DNA of 64,000 nucleotides from Actinoallomurus liliacearum (GCF_039542035.1 NZ_BAABHJ010000008.1:62001-126000); one strand, 5' to 3'; shown: positions 24,569 through 33,309, counted from the stretch's first letter. Made by a program: numbers and translations. The notes: generated from the letters alone by a model not told the origin.

Positions 24569-26175
24569 CATCCCTCGCCCCGGCCGCGCCCTCCGTCGGA
24601 GGGCGGGTCGACCCGGACGCGGCCACGGCCCTCGCCCTGCTGAACTGCGCGGTGCGCGAGCTGTGCGCCCCGGAGCACCAGGTGCGAGTCGGCGACGGAC
24701 ACCTCATGGTCCGGTTGCCGCGGGTCGGCGTCACGCTGCGCGCCGTCCTGCGCCGCCCGCCGCTGATGAGCCCCCGGCTGGCCGGGCCGATCGAGGAACG
24801 CCGCGACGGCTGGGTGGCCGTCGACTGGCGGCGGATCACCGACCTGATCGCCGGCGAGCTGGAGCTGACGACGGGAACACCGAACCCGGAGTTCACCGCG
24901 CAGGTGACGGCCAGCCGCGACGCCATGGAGCTGTTCGGCCGGCGACGCACGCCGCGCGACGCCGACCCGTTCCTGTCGTCCGAGCAGTCGCTGCTCGCCG
25001 GGCACCGGTTCCACCCCTCCCCCAAGGCCCGGCAGGGCGCCGACTGGCCCGCGTACGCCCCGGAGCTCGGGGCCCGCTTCCCGCTGCGCTGGCTGGCCGT
25101 CCGCACGGACGCGGTCGTCGAGGAGGGCGACGCATCCCTCCTGGACCGGCTCGGCCCGCCGGTCCGCGCCGGGTACCGTGTCCTGCCCGCGCATCCGTGG
25201 CAGCTCGCCCTGCTCCGGCCGGAGTCCGACGCGATCGTCGACCTGGGACCGTACGGCCCGGAGGCGGTGCCGACCTCCTCGGTCCGCACCGTGTACGTGC
25301 CGGACGCCTTCCTGAAGTTCAGCCTCGACGTCCGCATCACCAACTGCGTGCGCAAGAACGCCTGGTACGAACTGTCCGGCGCGGTGGCGCTGACGCGGGC
25401 GCTGCGACCCGTGTTCGACGGCCTGGCCTGCGAGCTGCTCACCGAGCCCGGCTACCGGACGGTGTCCGTCGGCGGCACGCGGCTGCGGGAGGGGCTCGGT
25501 GTGATCGTCCGGGACGGCGTCCGGGGCCTGCCGGGCACTCCCCTGCTGGCCGCGGCCATCGCCGATCCGGACGGCGACAGCCCGGCGGCCGTGTCCCGGC
25601 TCCTCGGCGACGATCCCGCGCCGGACCGGGTGCTGGCCTGGTGGGACGCCTACGTGGGGCACGTGGTGCCGCCGGTCCTGCACGCCTACCTGCGGCACGG
25701 CGTCGTCCTCGAACCGCACCTGCAGAACGTCCTCGTCGCGGTCGACGGCGACGGCACGCCGGTCCGCGCGGTGTTCCGCGACCTGGAGGGCACCAAGCTG
25801 CTGCCCGGGCCGTGGAAATCGTTCCTGGCGGAGCTGCCCGAGCCGGTCGCGCGGGCCCTCACCTACGAGCCCGAGCACGGGTGGAACCGCGTCGTCTACT
25901 GCCTGTTCGTCAACCACCTCGCCGAGGTCGCCGCCGCCCTCGCCGACCGGCAGCCGTCACTGGAACCCGCGCTGTGGCGGGTCGTCCGGCGGCACGTGAC
26001 CCGCTGCGCCGACGACACACCGGCGGACACGGACGGCGCCGCGCGGCTGCGCGCGCTGCTGGCCGGGGTACCGCTGCCGGCGAAGGCGAACCTGCGCACC
26101 CGGTGGGCCCGTGACGCCGACCGGCAGGCGACCTACGTCCCGGTGCCGAACCCGCTCGCCGAGAGCCTCGCGTGA
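24565..26175 (+). CDS. IucA/IucC-type NIS siderophore synthetase, PvsD-like
   Basis: A 536-residue synthetase paralogous to the previous one but clearly divergent. It has HPSPKARQG, VLPAHPWQLALL, PTSSVRTVYV, FLKFSLDVRITNCVRKN and the C-terminal EPHLQNVLVAVD with FRDLEGTKLLP. HPSPK and SVRT are characteristic of NIS enzymes using citrate. In vibrioferrin assembly the PvsD-type enzyme makes the citryl ester with serine; this is analogy. Overlaps both neighbours by 4 bp. Confidence 0.88.
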   Translation: MTSLAPAAPSVGGRVDPDAATALALLNCAVRELCAPEHQVRVGDGHLMVRLPRVGVTLRAVLRRPPLMSPRLAGPIEERRDGWVAVDWRRITDLIAGELELTTGTPNPEFTAQVTASRDAMELFGRRRTPRDADPFLSSEQSLLAGHRFHPSPKARQGADWPAYAPELGARFPLRWLAVRTDAVVEEGDASLLDRLGPPVRAGYRVLPAHPWQLALLRPESDAIVDLGPYGPEAVPTSSVRTVYVPDAFLKFSLDVRITNCVRKNAWYELSGAVALTRALRPVFDGLACELLTEPGYRTVSVGGTRLREGLGVIVRDGVRGLPGTPLLAAAIADPDGDSPAAVSRLLGDDPAPDRVLAWWDAYVGHVVPPVLHAYLRHGVVLEPHLQNVLVAVDGDGTPVRAVFRDLEGTKLLPGPWKSFLAELPEPVARALTYEPEHGWNRVVYCLFVNHLAEVAAALADRQPSLEPALWRVVRRHVTRCADDTPADTDGAARLRALLAGVPLPAKANLRTRWARDADRQATYVPVPNPLAESLA

Positions 26176-27368
26176 CCGGCCGGCCTCCCGAGGGGGAACG
26201 GAAGCCCGCCCTGCCGACACCGCCACCCGAGATGGAGCGGGAACCCGCCGTGTCGGCGCCGTTGCCCGAGACGGTGCGGGAACGCGCGCTGTCGACGCGG
26301 CTGCCCGCCTACGTCTACGACCTGAACGGACTCCGCGCCCACGCCGCGGCGGTCCGGGCCGCGACCCCCGTAGAGGTCTTCTACGCGGCGAAGGCCAACC
26401 CCGACCCGCGCCTGCTCGCCGCGCTGGGCCCGTACGTCGACGGCGTCGAGGTGTCCTCCGGCGGCGAGCTCGCCCACGTGCGCACGGCCCTGCCCGGGGC
26501 CCGGCTGGCGTTCGGCGGGCCGGGCAAGACGGACGAGGAACTCGCGTCGGCCACCGGTGGCCGCCCGCCGGTCGACCGGCTGCACGTGGAGAGCCCGCAC
26601 GAGCTTCGCCGCCTCGCCGCGCTGCGCCGCGAGACGGACGTGCTGCTGCGCGTCAACCTGCCGGTCGCGATCAGCGGGGCCGCCCTGCGGATGAGCGGCC
26701 CGTTCGGCATGGACCCCGAGGCCCTGGGCGTCTGCCTGGACCTCCTCGAGCGGACGCCCTGGCTGCGGCTGCGCGGCCTGCACGCCCACCTGGCCTCCGG
26801 GCTGGCGGCCGAGCCGCTGCTGCAGGTCGCCGCCCAGGTCCTCGGCTGGGCGCGGACCTGGATGGACGGGCCGAAGGAGATCAACCTCGGCGGCGGCATG
26901 GCCGTCGACTACCGCGACCCGGGCGCCCGCTTCGACTGGGCGGCGTACGGCGCGGGACTGGAGTCCCTGCGGTACCCGGATGAGACGCTGCGGATCGAAC
27001 CCGGCCGCGCGCTGACCGCCTACTGCGGGTGGTATGTCACGGACGTGCTCGACCTGAAGCGGTCGCACGGCGAGTGGTACGCCGTGCTGCGCGGCGGCAC
27101 CCATCACCTGCGCACCCCGGTGACGAAGGGCCATGACCAGCCGTTCACGGTCCTGCCGGCGGGCGGCGGTCCGGTGGCGAGCGGTCCGGTGACGCTGGTC
27201 GGGCAGTTGTGCACGCCGAAGGACGTGTTCGCCCGGCAGGTGCCGGTCGACCGCCTCGCCATCGGCGACGTCGTGGCATTCTCCCTCGCCGGAGCGTACG
27301 CCTGGAACATCTCCCACCACGACTTTCTCATGCACCCGAAACCTGGCTTCGGCTACATCGACTGTTGA
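26172..27368 (+). CDS. PLP-dependent decarboxylase, PvsE/SbnH-like
   Basis: A 398-residue type III (alanine-racemase fold) decarboxylase related to LysA. The PLP lysine is in VFYAAKANPDPRLLA (about residues 71-85); HVESPHELRRL, EINLGGGMAVDY and RIEPGRALTAYCGWYV follow. Relatives in siderophore operons (PvsE, SbnH) decarboxylate a citryl-amino-acid intermediate. Residues 5-43 are three copies of a 13-residue repeat not expected in this family, so the true catalytic start may be near residue 44. Last gene of the iron-regulated operon. Confidence 0.85.
   Translation: MTGRPPEGERKPALPTPPPEMEREPAVSAPLPETVRERALSTRLPAYVYDLNGLRAHAAAVRAATPVEVFYAAKANPDPRLLAALGPYVDGVEVSSGGELAHVRTALPGARLAFGGPGKTDEELASATGGRPPVDRLHVESPHELRRLAALRRETDVLLRVNLPVAISGAALRMSGPFGMDPEALGVCLDLLERTPWLRLRGLHAHLASGLAAEPLLQVAAQVLGWARTWMDGPKEINLGGGMAVDYRDPGARFDWAAYGAGLESLRYPDETLRIEPGRALTAYCGWYVTDVLDLKRSHGEWYAVLRGGTHHLRTPVTKGHDQPFTVLPAGGGPVASGPVTLVGQLCTPKDVFARQVPVDRLAIGDVVAFSLAGAYAWNISHHDFLMHPKPGFGYIDC
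26184..26300 (+). repeat. Three 39-bp in-frame tandem repeats
   Basis: Three degenerate 39-bp units (26184-26222, 26223-26261, 26262-26300) encode 13-residue repeats of the form PPExERxPAxSxP at the start of the decarboxylase gene. The period keeps the reading frame. Confidence 0.65.
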
Positions 27369-27442
27369 TCGCGACGGGAGATATCCTCGGAGCATAGTAA
27401 GCCCCCCGACATTCGACGGAGATTGTCGCGTTAGGGGGCAGA

Positions 27443-28570
27443 ATGCACCAGGCCACGGCGTCGAACGGCCAAAGGACGACAAGCCATAAGAAGCAGTCGA
27501 TATGCCTGTGCATGATCGTGAAAGACGAGGCGAAGGTCATCGAGCGCTGCCTTCGCTCCGTACACGACCTCGTCGACTACTGGGTCATCTCCGACACCGG
27601 GTCGACCGACGGGACGCAGGAGCTCATCCGGAAGACGCTCGAAGGGGTCCCCGGCGAGCTACTCCAGGAGGACTGGGTCGACTTCGGACACAATCGCACG
27701 CTGAACATCCAGCACGCGTTCGGCAAGGCCGACTACATCCTCCTCATCGACGCCGACATGGTCGTAGAGCGAGACGGCGACCTTCCGGAACTGACCGCCG
27801 ATTCCTACATGTTGCGCCATTCCGGCGACCTGGAGTACCGCATCAAGCGACTCGTCAAGGGCGACATCAAGTGGCGCTATGTGGGCTCTACCCATGAATA
27901 CCTGACCACCGACGATCGGGACCGCGCCGTCAACCTCGACGCCCTCATCATCGACCATTTCGCCGACGGCGGTTCGCGCGGCGACAAGTTCGAGCGCGAC
28001 GCGCGCCTGCTCCGCGCGGAGCTCGACCGCGATCCCGGCAATTCCCGCGCGGTCTTCTATCTCGCGCAGACCATGCGCGACATGGGCGACGCGCGGGAGG
28101 CGCTCGAGCTCTACGACCGGCGGGCGGGGATGGGCGACTGGCCGGAGGAGGTCTACTACTCCCTGCTCCAGGCCGGGATCCTCCGGGCCGAGAGCGGCGA
28201 CTGGCCCGGAGCCATGGACACCCTGACGCGGGCGTGGGAGTACCGGCCGCAACGGCTGGAGGCGTGTTACGAGCTGGCGTCGCGCCTCCGGGAGATGGGC
28301 CGCAACCAGGCCGCGTACGCGTTCGCCCGCGCCGGCCTGAACCGGCGCGAGCCGGACGACTGGCTGTTCGTCCAGCCGTGGGTCTACACCTGGGGACTGC
28401 TGTTCGAGTACTCCATCGCCGCGTACTGGGCCGGCGACCTCCGGGGCTCGCTGGAGGCCTGCGACCGGCTGCTGGCCATGCCCGACCTTCCCGACCCCTT
28501 CCGGAAGCAGACACGAGCCAATCGCGAGTTCGCCGTCCGCGCCGTCGCGGAGGCGCGCAGCCGAGCCTAG
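27443..28570 (+). CDS. Family 2 glycosyltransferase with TPR-like C-terminus
   Basis: A 375-residue cytoplasmic protein. The N-terminal GT-A domain (about 18-200) starts ICLCMIVKDEAKVIERCLRS, with WVISDTGSTDGT and the metal-binding LLIDADMVV; YVGSTHEYL and HFADGGSRGDKF complete the match to the SunS/GT2-with-TPR group. The C-terminal half carries helical repeats (FYLAQTMRDMGDAREALELY and on). Acceptor unknown: proteins of this type modify peptides or act in polysaccharide assembly. AGGGGG lies before the ATG. It starts 74 bp after the siderophore operon; cotranscription is possible. Confidence 0.82.
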   Translation: MHQATASNGQRTTSHKKQSICLCMIVKDEAKVIERCLRSVHDLVDYWVISDTGSTDGTQELIRKTLEGVPGELLQEDWVDFGHNRTLNIQHAFGKADYILLIDADMVVERDGDLPELTADSYMLRHSGDLEYRIKRLVKGDIKWRYVGSTHEYLTTDDRDRAVNLDALIIDHFADGGSRGDKFERDARLLRAELDRDPGNSRAVFYLAQTMRDMGDAREALELYDRRAGMGDWPEEVYYSLLQAGILRAESGDWPGAMDTLTRAWEYRPQRLEACYELASRLREMGRNQAAYAFARAGLNRREPDDWLFVQPWVYTWGLLFEYSIAAYWAGDLRGSLEACDRLLAMPDLPDPFRKQTRANREFAVRAVAEARSRA

Positions 28571-28616
28571 CTATCGATCTGGACTTATATAAGCCGATGC
28601 TGATATCTTCGCCGGC

Positions 28617-28985
28617 GTGCACGCGTTCGATGTGCTCGGGGATCCCGTTCGCCGCAGGATCCTCGAGCTGCTCGCCGAAGGGGAGATGACGTCCGGCGCG
28701 GTCTGCTCCGTGGTCCGCGAGGAGTTCGGCATCTCCCAGCCGGCGGTCTCCCAGCACCTCAAGGTGCTGCGCGACTCCGGCTTCGCCACGGTGCGCCCGG
28801 ACGGCGCCCGGCGCCTCTACGCGGTCAACTCCGACCCCCTCCAGGAGGTCGACGCCTGGCTCGACCGGTTCCGGCGCTTCTGGACACCGCCCCTCGACGC
28901 ACTGGCGACGGAACTCGCCCGCGGCAGGCGCGAGCGCCGCCGCCGGACCGAGGCCGAGCCCGACCTGGAAGAAGGGAACCCATGA
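28617..28985 (+). CDS. ArsR-family regulator
   Basis: A 122-residue winged-helix repressor: FDVLGDPVRRRILELLAEG, then FGISQPAVSQHLKVLRDSGF (recognition helix) and VRPDGARRLYAV (wing). No metal-binding Cys/His cluster; it belongs to the ArsR group cotranscribed with SRPBCC proteins. GTG start without a ribosome site, and an AT-rich promoter (cttatataag, TGATATC) ending about 10 nt upstream, suggests a leaderless transcript. Overlaps the next gene by 4 bp and probably autoregulates. Confidence 0.88.
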   Translation: MHAFDVLGDPVRRRILELLAEGEMTSGAVCSVVREEFGISQPAVSQHLKVLRDSGFATVRPDGARRLYAVNSDPLQEVDAWLDRFRRFWTPPLDALATELARGRRERRRRTEAEPDLEEGNP

Positions 28986-29629
28986 TCGACGTCACTCACC
29001 AGATCAACTCGGTCCGCCGGAAGGTCGGCAGCCGGATGATGGAGGCGGGCGAGGCGCGCACCGTTACCATCAGCCAGACCTACGCCGCCCCGATCGAGGA
29101 CGTGTGGGACGCCTGTACCGACCCCGAGCGCATCCCCCGGTGGTTCCTCCCCGTCTCGGGCGATCTTCGCCTCGGCGGCCGGTACCAGCTCGAAGGAAAC
29201 GCCGGCGGCACGATCGAGCACTGCGACCCGCCGAAGGCGTTCGCGGCGACGTGGGAGTTCGCGGGGCAGGTCAGCTGGATCGAGGTGCGGCTGACCGCCG
29301 AGTCCGAGGACAGCACCCGCTTCGAACTCGAGCACATCGCGCACGTCGACGACCACTGGGACCAGTTCGGACCGGGGGCGGTGGGAGTCGGCTGGGACGG
29401 AGCCCTGCTGGGCCTGGCCGGACATCTCGCCGCCGATCCCGAGGCCATCGCTCCGGAGCAGGCCATGGCCTGGGCCGGGTCCGAGGAGGGCCGACGGTTC
29501 ATGACGCTCAGCAGCGAGAGCTGGTACGAGGCGAACATCGCCACCGGCGCCGACGAGACCTGGGCCCGCGCCGCGGCCGACCGGACGACGGCCGCCTACA
29601 CCGTCCCACCGCAGCCCGCCGATTCCTGA
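28982..29629 (+). CDS. SRPBCC/AHSA1-type ligand-binding protein
   Basis: A 215-residue START-like fold protein: TVTISQTYAAPIEDVWDACTDPERIPRWFLP opens the helix-grip domain, with GGRYQLEGNAGG and ATWEFAGQVSWIEVRL after it. Such proteins bind a hydrophobic ligand; cotranscription with an ArsR repressor is a recurrent actinobacterial pair of unknown physiological role. A terminator hairpin follows. Confidence 0.88.
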   Translation: MIDVTHQINSVRRKVGSRMMEAGEARTVTISQTYAAPIEDVWDACTDPERIPRWFLPVSGDLRLGGRYQLEGNAGGTIEHCDPPKAFAATWEFAGQVSWIEVRLTAESEDSTRFELEHIAHVDDHWDQFGPGAVGVGWDGALLGLAGHLAADPEAIAPEQAMAWAGSEEGRRFMTLSSESWYEANIATGADETWARAAADRTTAAYTVPPQPADS

Positions 29630-29641
29630 GCGCCCGTCCCG

Positions 29642-29670
29642 GCCGCCGACGCCGTCACCGCGTCGGCGGC
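29642..29670 (+). terminator. Hairpin after the ArsR-SRPBCC operon
   Basis: Perfect 11-bp arms GCCGCCGACGC / GCGTCGGCGGC with a 7-nt loop, 12 nt past the stop. No T tract. Confidence 0.55.
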
Positions 29671-29754
29671 AACGGAGCCGCCGTCGGTCGCAGCGATCGG
29701 CCCTGCTCGTGAAGTGCGGGAGAGGCCTGGACAACAGAGCGACGGAAAAATCGC

Positions 29755-30609
29755 ATGCGGACGGCCACCGAGAGCCCGCACAATCCGACGATGAAGGGAC
29801 ACCAGGTCGGATCAGAGATCATCGACTTCTACTCGTCGACCTTCGACGAAGCCGCGCGGCTGTCCTCCACGGGCTACGGCGAGCTGGAGTTGCTCCGAAC
29901 GCAGGAACTCCTCCGGAGGCGGTTGCCTCCGCCCCCCGCGTCGGTGCTCGACGTCGGCGGCGGCCCGGGAACGCACGCACGCTGGCTGGCCGCCGACGGC
30001 TACGAGGTTCACCTCGTGGACCCGGTGGAGCGGCATCTGTGCGAGGCCCGGACCGCGTGCGACTGCACGACCGAACTCGGCGACGCCCGCGCCCTCAGCG
30101 CCGAAGACGAGTCCTACGACGCCGTTCTCCTGCTCGGCCCGCTCTATCACCTGCAGGAGCGTGCGGACCGGGTCCAGGCTCTTCGTGAGGCGCGGCGGGT
30201 CCTGCGCCCCGGCGCGCCCTTGGCGGTGGCGGCGATCAGCAGGCACGCGGAGCTCATCGACCTGGCGGCGGCCGGCCGCCTCACACCGGCCACGACCCCG
30301 GTCATACAGGAAGTCCTCGCCTCCGGCCGGCACAGCAGGGAGCACGGATTCACCACCGCCTACTTCCACAGCGTGCCCGAGTTGCAGACGGAGGTGGCCG
30401 AGGCCGGTTTCACGGACGTTCGGGTCTACGGAGTCGAGGGGCCGACCTGGACCGTGCTCAAGGGGATCGCGGTGCACACGGGGACCTCGCTGACCGGCTC
30501 ACCACTCGTGGCGTCCGCCCTCGTGGCGGCGCGGATCGCCGAGTCCGACCCGGCTCTCATCCCCGCCAGCTCACACCTCATGGCCTTCGCCCGAGCACCA
30601 GGTGCCTGA
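29755..30609 (+). CDS. Class I SAM-dependent methyltransferase
   Basis: A 284-residue methyltransferase. SAM-binding motif I is VLDVGGGPGTHARWL, motif II VHLVDPVERHL, then LLGPLYHLQERADRVQALRE and VLRPGAPLAVAAISR. The fold and the C-terminal substrate lid are typical of small-molecule methyltransferases; the substrate is unknown. ACGGAA lies 8 nt before the ATG, with an alternative ATG at codon 13. Stand-alone gene. Confidence 0.85.
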   Translation: MRTATESPHNPTMKGHQVGSEIIDFYSSTFDEAARLSSTGYGELELLRTQELLRRRLPPPPASVLDVGGGPGTHARWLAADGYEVHLVDPVERHLCEARTACDCTTELGDARALSAEDESYDAVLLLGPLYHLQERADRVQALREARRVLRPGAPLAVAAISRHAELIDLAAAGRLTPATTPVIQEVLASGRHSREHGFTTAYFHSVPELQTEVAEAGFTDVRVYGVEGPTWTVLKGIAVHTGTSLTGSPLVASALVAARIAESDPALIPASSHLMAFARAPGA

Positions 30610-30641
30610 GGTTCGTCGGTTGTGAAAGCTTCACGAACCTC
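30608..30641. terminator. Inverted repeat after the methyltransferase gene
   Basis: Arms GAGGTTCGT and ACGAACCTC enclose a nested GTGAA-AGC-TTCAC. The repeat spans the stop codon. It may be a terminator, or an operator for the cellulase gene 160 bp downstream. Confidence 0.4.
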
Positions 30642-30801
30642 GTACGCGCTGACCTGCGCGGACTCCGGCCCGTCAGCCGACTCGATTGACCCTCACGGCC
30701 GCCGTCAACACGATGACCGGGACATGCACCTCGGGGATCCTCCGCCCCTCCGGTTCATCGACGCGGTAGCACACCGAAGTCCGCTGCGGAAAGGACGGGT
30801 C

Positions 30802-32148
30802 ATGCGCGTTCACCCTTGGCGTGGCGGCCGCTGGAGAGCGGCCATCGCCACGACGGCCGTCGCCTGCGCGGCCGTGACGGCCGGTCTGGTCACCGGCGAC
30901 GCCCGGGCCGGCACGCTGTCCGGCACCCTCTATCGCGACCCGAGCACGCAGGTCGTCCGCTGGGTCGCGGCCAACCCCAACGACGCGCGCACCCCCGTCA
31001 TCCGCGACAGGATCGCCAGCCAGCCGCAAGCCCACTGGCTGTCGGCGTTCAATCCGGGCACGGTGACCTCCGAGGTCTCCGGCGTGGTCGACGCCGCGAA
31101 CTCCGCGAACCAGATCCCCGTGCTCTCGGTGTACGAGATCCCCAACCGCGACTGCGGCGGCGCGAGCGCCGGTGGCGCCCCCGACTACACCCAGTACCAG
31201 CAGTGGATCTCGAACTTCGCTCAGGGAGTGGGCGGCCGGACGGTCATCGTGATCCTGGAGACCGACGCGCTCGCCCTGCAGAGCTGCCTGAGCGGCTCCG
31301 ACATCACGGCCCGCGACCAGGCGATCGCCCAGGCGGTACAGACGATCAAAAGGGCCGACCCGAACGCCAAGGTGTATCTCGACGGCGGTCATTCGGCCTG
31401 GAACTCCGCCACCGAGCAGGGCGGCCGCCTCAAGGCCGCAGGCGTCCAGTACGCCGATGGCTTCTTCACCAACGTGTCGAATTTCCAGCCGCTGTCGAAC
31501 GAGGCGGCGTACGGCCGGTCGATCATCTCCTACCTGCAGTCCCAAGGAATATCCGGCAAACGCCAGATCATCGACACCAGCCGTAACGGCGGTGCCGTCG
31601 GCGGGCAAGGCGACTGGTGCGGCGATGACAACACCGACCACCGCATCGGCGCCTACCCGACCCTCGACACCGGCGACCAGAACGTCGACGGCTACCTGTG
31701 GGTGAAACCGCCGGGCGAAGCCGACGGCTGCCAGTACACGGCCGGAAGCTTCGTCCCCGACCTCGCCTACAACCTCGCCAGTACGGCCCCCAACCCGCCC
31801 GGGCCGACGCCGACGCCCACCCCCACGCCGACCCCCACCCCGCCACCGGGTGGCCGCACCTGCACGGCGACCTACCAGACCATGAGCTCCTGGCAGGGCG
31901 GCTTCCAAGGTCAGATCTCCGTCACCGCCGGAACCTCGGCGATCAACGGCTGGAAACTGACCTTCTCGCTGCCGGGCGGCGTCTCGATCGGCCAGCTCTG
32001 GAACGGCACGCTCACCACCAGCGGATCCACCGCCACCGTCACCAACCTGTCCTGGAACGGCACGCTCGCACCGGGAGCCTCCGCCCAGGTCGGCTTCACC
32101 GCCACCGGCGCCGCCTCCTCCCTCACCCCCACCTGCACCGCATCCTGA
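30802..32148 (+). CDS. Secreted GH6 cellulase with CBM2
   Basis: A 448-residue extracellular enzyme. Signal peptide about 1-36 (ends DARAG). GH6 domain about 37-335: YEIPNRDCGG (catalytic-region Asp), VIVILETDALAL (proton-donor Asp), VYLDGGHSAW, and DTSRNGG. A Pro-Thr linker of about 20 residues follows, then a family 2 cellulose-binding module (about 350-448: flanking cysteines CTATY...TPTCTAS, conserved WQGGFQG, INGWKLTF and LSWNGTLAPG). GH6 enzymes cut cellulose with inversion; domain size suggests an endoglucanase of the Thermobifida Cel6A kind. Start ATG 30802 chosen for the signal peptide and AAGGACGG site. Confidence 0.93.
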   Translation: MRVHPWRGGRWRAAIATTAVACAAVTAGLVTGDARAGTLSGTLYRDPSTQVVRWVAANPNDARTPVIRDRIASQPQAHWLSAFNPGTVTSEVSGVVDAANSANQIPVLSVYEIPNRDCGGASAGGAPDYTQYQQWISNFAQGVGGRTVIVILETDALALQSCLSGSDITARDQAIAQAVQTIKRADPNAKVYLDGGHSAWNSATEQGGRLKAAGVQYADGFFTNVSNFQPLSNEAAYGRSIISYLQSQGISGKRQIIDTSRNGGAVGGQGDWCGDDNTDHRIGAYPTLDTGDQNVDGYLWVKPPGEADGCQYTAGSFVPDLAYNLASTAPNPPGPTPTPTPTPTPTPPPGGRTCTATYQTMSSWQGGFQGQISVTAGTSAINGWKLTFSLPGGVSIGQLWNGTLTTSGSTATVTNLSWNGTLAPGASAQVGFTATGAASSLTPTCTAS

Positions 32149-32155
32149 ACGATTC

Positions 32156-32202
32156 GCGGGCCCGACCCTCCCGTACCGCAGGTCGGTGACGGTCGGGCCC
32201 GC
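32156..32202 (+). terminator. Terminator of the cellulase gene
   Basis: Arms GCGGGCCCGACC (32156-32167) and GGTCGGGCCCGC (32191-32202), perfect over 12 bp, with a 23-nt loop; 8 nt past the stop. Confidence 0.6.
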
Positions 32203-32399
32203 ATCGCGCGCTCAAGAACCCAGGACCACGTCCAGCCGGGTCGGAACGGGTCCGCCTCTGATGCTCTCCCCGCGGGTCCGGCCCGCCGGGAGAAGGCGCT
32301 GGTCAGCGGCATGCGGTTAGGGTCGGTAGAAAGAAGGCACGGATCCAGCCGCTGACCGGGCGCCCGGGGTGGCGGCCGTCGGTATCGGCCTCGCCCTGG

Positions 32400-32858
32400 C
32401 TAGGTGTGCTTGAGCTTGCTCGGCCACACCTCATGATTCGGATCCCACCAGACGACATGGAACACGTGGTCGATGAGGAAGCCGTACAGGCGCGCTGTGC
32501 CGGTGAACCGTAACCGATGGATCTTCGTCATGTCCGACAGGCCGATCTCCTCCAGACGGCCGAGCGCCACGGCGTTCGGAATACTCGCAACGTCATAGTC
32601 GGCACCGGGGTAGCCGCCGGAGTGGAAAAGTTGGTTGATCGTCATCGACTCCACCGACGAGAGTCGTTCCATCAACCAACGCAGCGTCTGCGGGTCGACC
32701 TTCTCGAACCCCCAGGGCCCGTCATGGTCGACATGACAGAACCTCCAGCAGATCCGGCTGTCCGAGGTCTCCGCCCCAGGAAGCACCGATCGCGTCGGGA
32801 CTTCCTTCGTCTTGATGTCCGGAGCGAAGACCTGCTTCTTAGGCTTCCGCTTGGCCAT
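32400..32858 (-). CDS. Uncharacterised partner of a Panacea-domain protein (putative toxin)
   Basis: A 152-residue basic protein, no named family that I can assign. N-terminal Lys-rich start, then RFCHVDHDGPWGF, MERLSSVESMTINQLF, and a C-terminal LRFTGTARLYGFLIDHVFHV with VWWDPNHEVWPS. The last block resembles the HxxxWWDPxH ending of small mobile-element-linked proteins seen in toxin-antitoxin neighbourhoods (recollection). Its start overlaps the Panacea gene by 20 bp, so translation is coupled. By position it is the candidate toxin; no activity can be inferred from residues. Confidence 0.6.
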   Translation of the reverse strand: MAKRKPKKQVFAPDIKTKEVPTRSVLPGAETSDSRICWRFCHVDHDGPWGFEKVDPQTLRWLMERLSSVESMTINQLFHSGGYPGADYDVASIPNAVALGRLEEIGLSDMTKIHRLRFTGTARLYGFLIDHVFHVVWWDPNHEVWPSKLKHT

Positions 32859-33309
32859 CGTCGCCGGCCGCGGTCAGCGCGTCGAAGAACTCGAGGATCT
32901 CGTCGTCGCGCAGTTCCTCGGTGCTGCGCTGCAGCGGCTGCACGTCGGCGCGGGCACGCGCCTCCACCCAGGGCGCCTCGCGGTGCGTCATCGTCGACAA
33001 CTGGTGCGCGGTGTAGTCGCCGAGACCTTGCAGGACCAGGTCGATCGACTCGCGCTCTCCATCGTCGAGAGCGTCCGGATCGCCGGCGATGTCGCCGTCG
33101 TCAAGTTGGAACCGGCCGCGATGACACTTGTACAGGTCCGGGGAGACGGGCCCGTTCGCCCATGCCTGGAACCGCTCGGGGAACAAAGGGCGTTCTTCCC
33201 ACGCCAGGTGGTAGCCGTACGCGTAATAGCAGAGCTTCTGCAGCTTCATCGCGGTCATGGGGCCACGCTTCTGCAGGATGTACGCCGCTACGTCCCGGAC
33301 TGTCGCCAC
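32839..33309 (-). CDS. Panacea-domain (SocA/DUF4065) antitoxin-like protein
   Basis: A 156-residue protein with the Panacea domain: VRDVAAYILQKRG, MTAMKLQKLCYYAYGYHLAW, FQAWANGPVSPDLY. Panacea proteins are antitoxins that neutralise many unrelated toxins by direct binding; SocA additionally delivers its toxin to ClpXP. Start GTG 33309 is preferred because GGAGGTGG lies about 9 nt upstream; the frame is open to 33372. A minus-strand promoter with TATAGT (33441-33446) and TTTACG (33463-33468) is plausible. Confidence 0.82.
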   Translation of the reverse strand: MATVRDVAAYILQKRGPMTAMKLQKLCYYAYGYHLAWEERPLFPERFQAWANGPVSPDLYKCHRGRFQLDDGDIAGDPDALDDGERESIDLVLQGLGDYTAHQLSTMTHREAPWVEARARADVQPLQRSTEELRDDEILEFFDALTAAGDDGQAEA

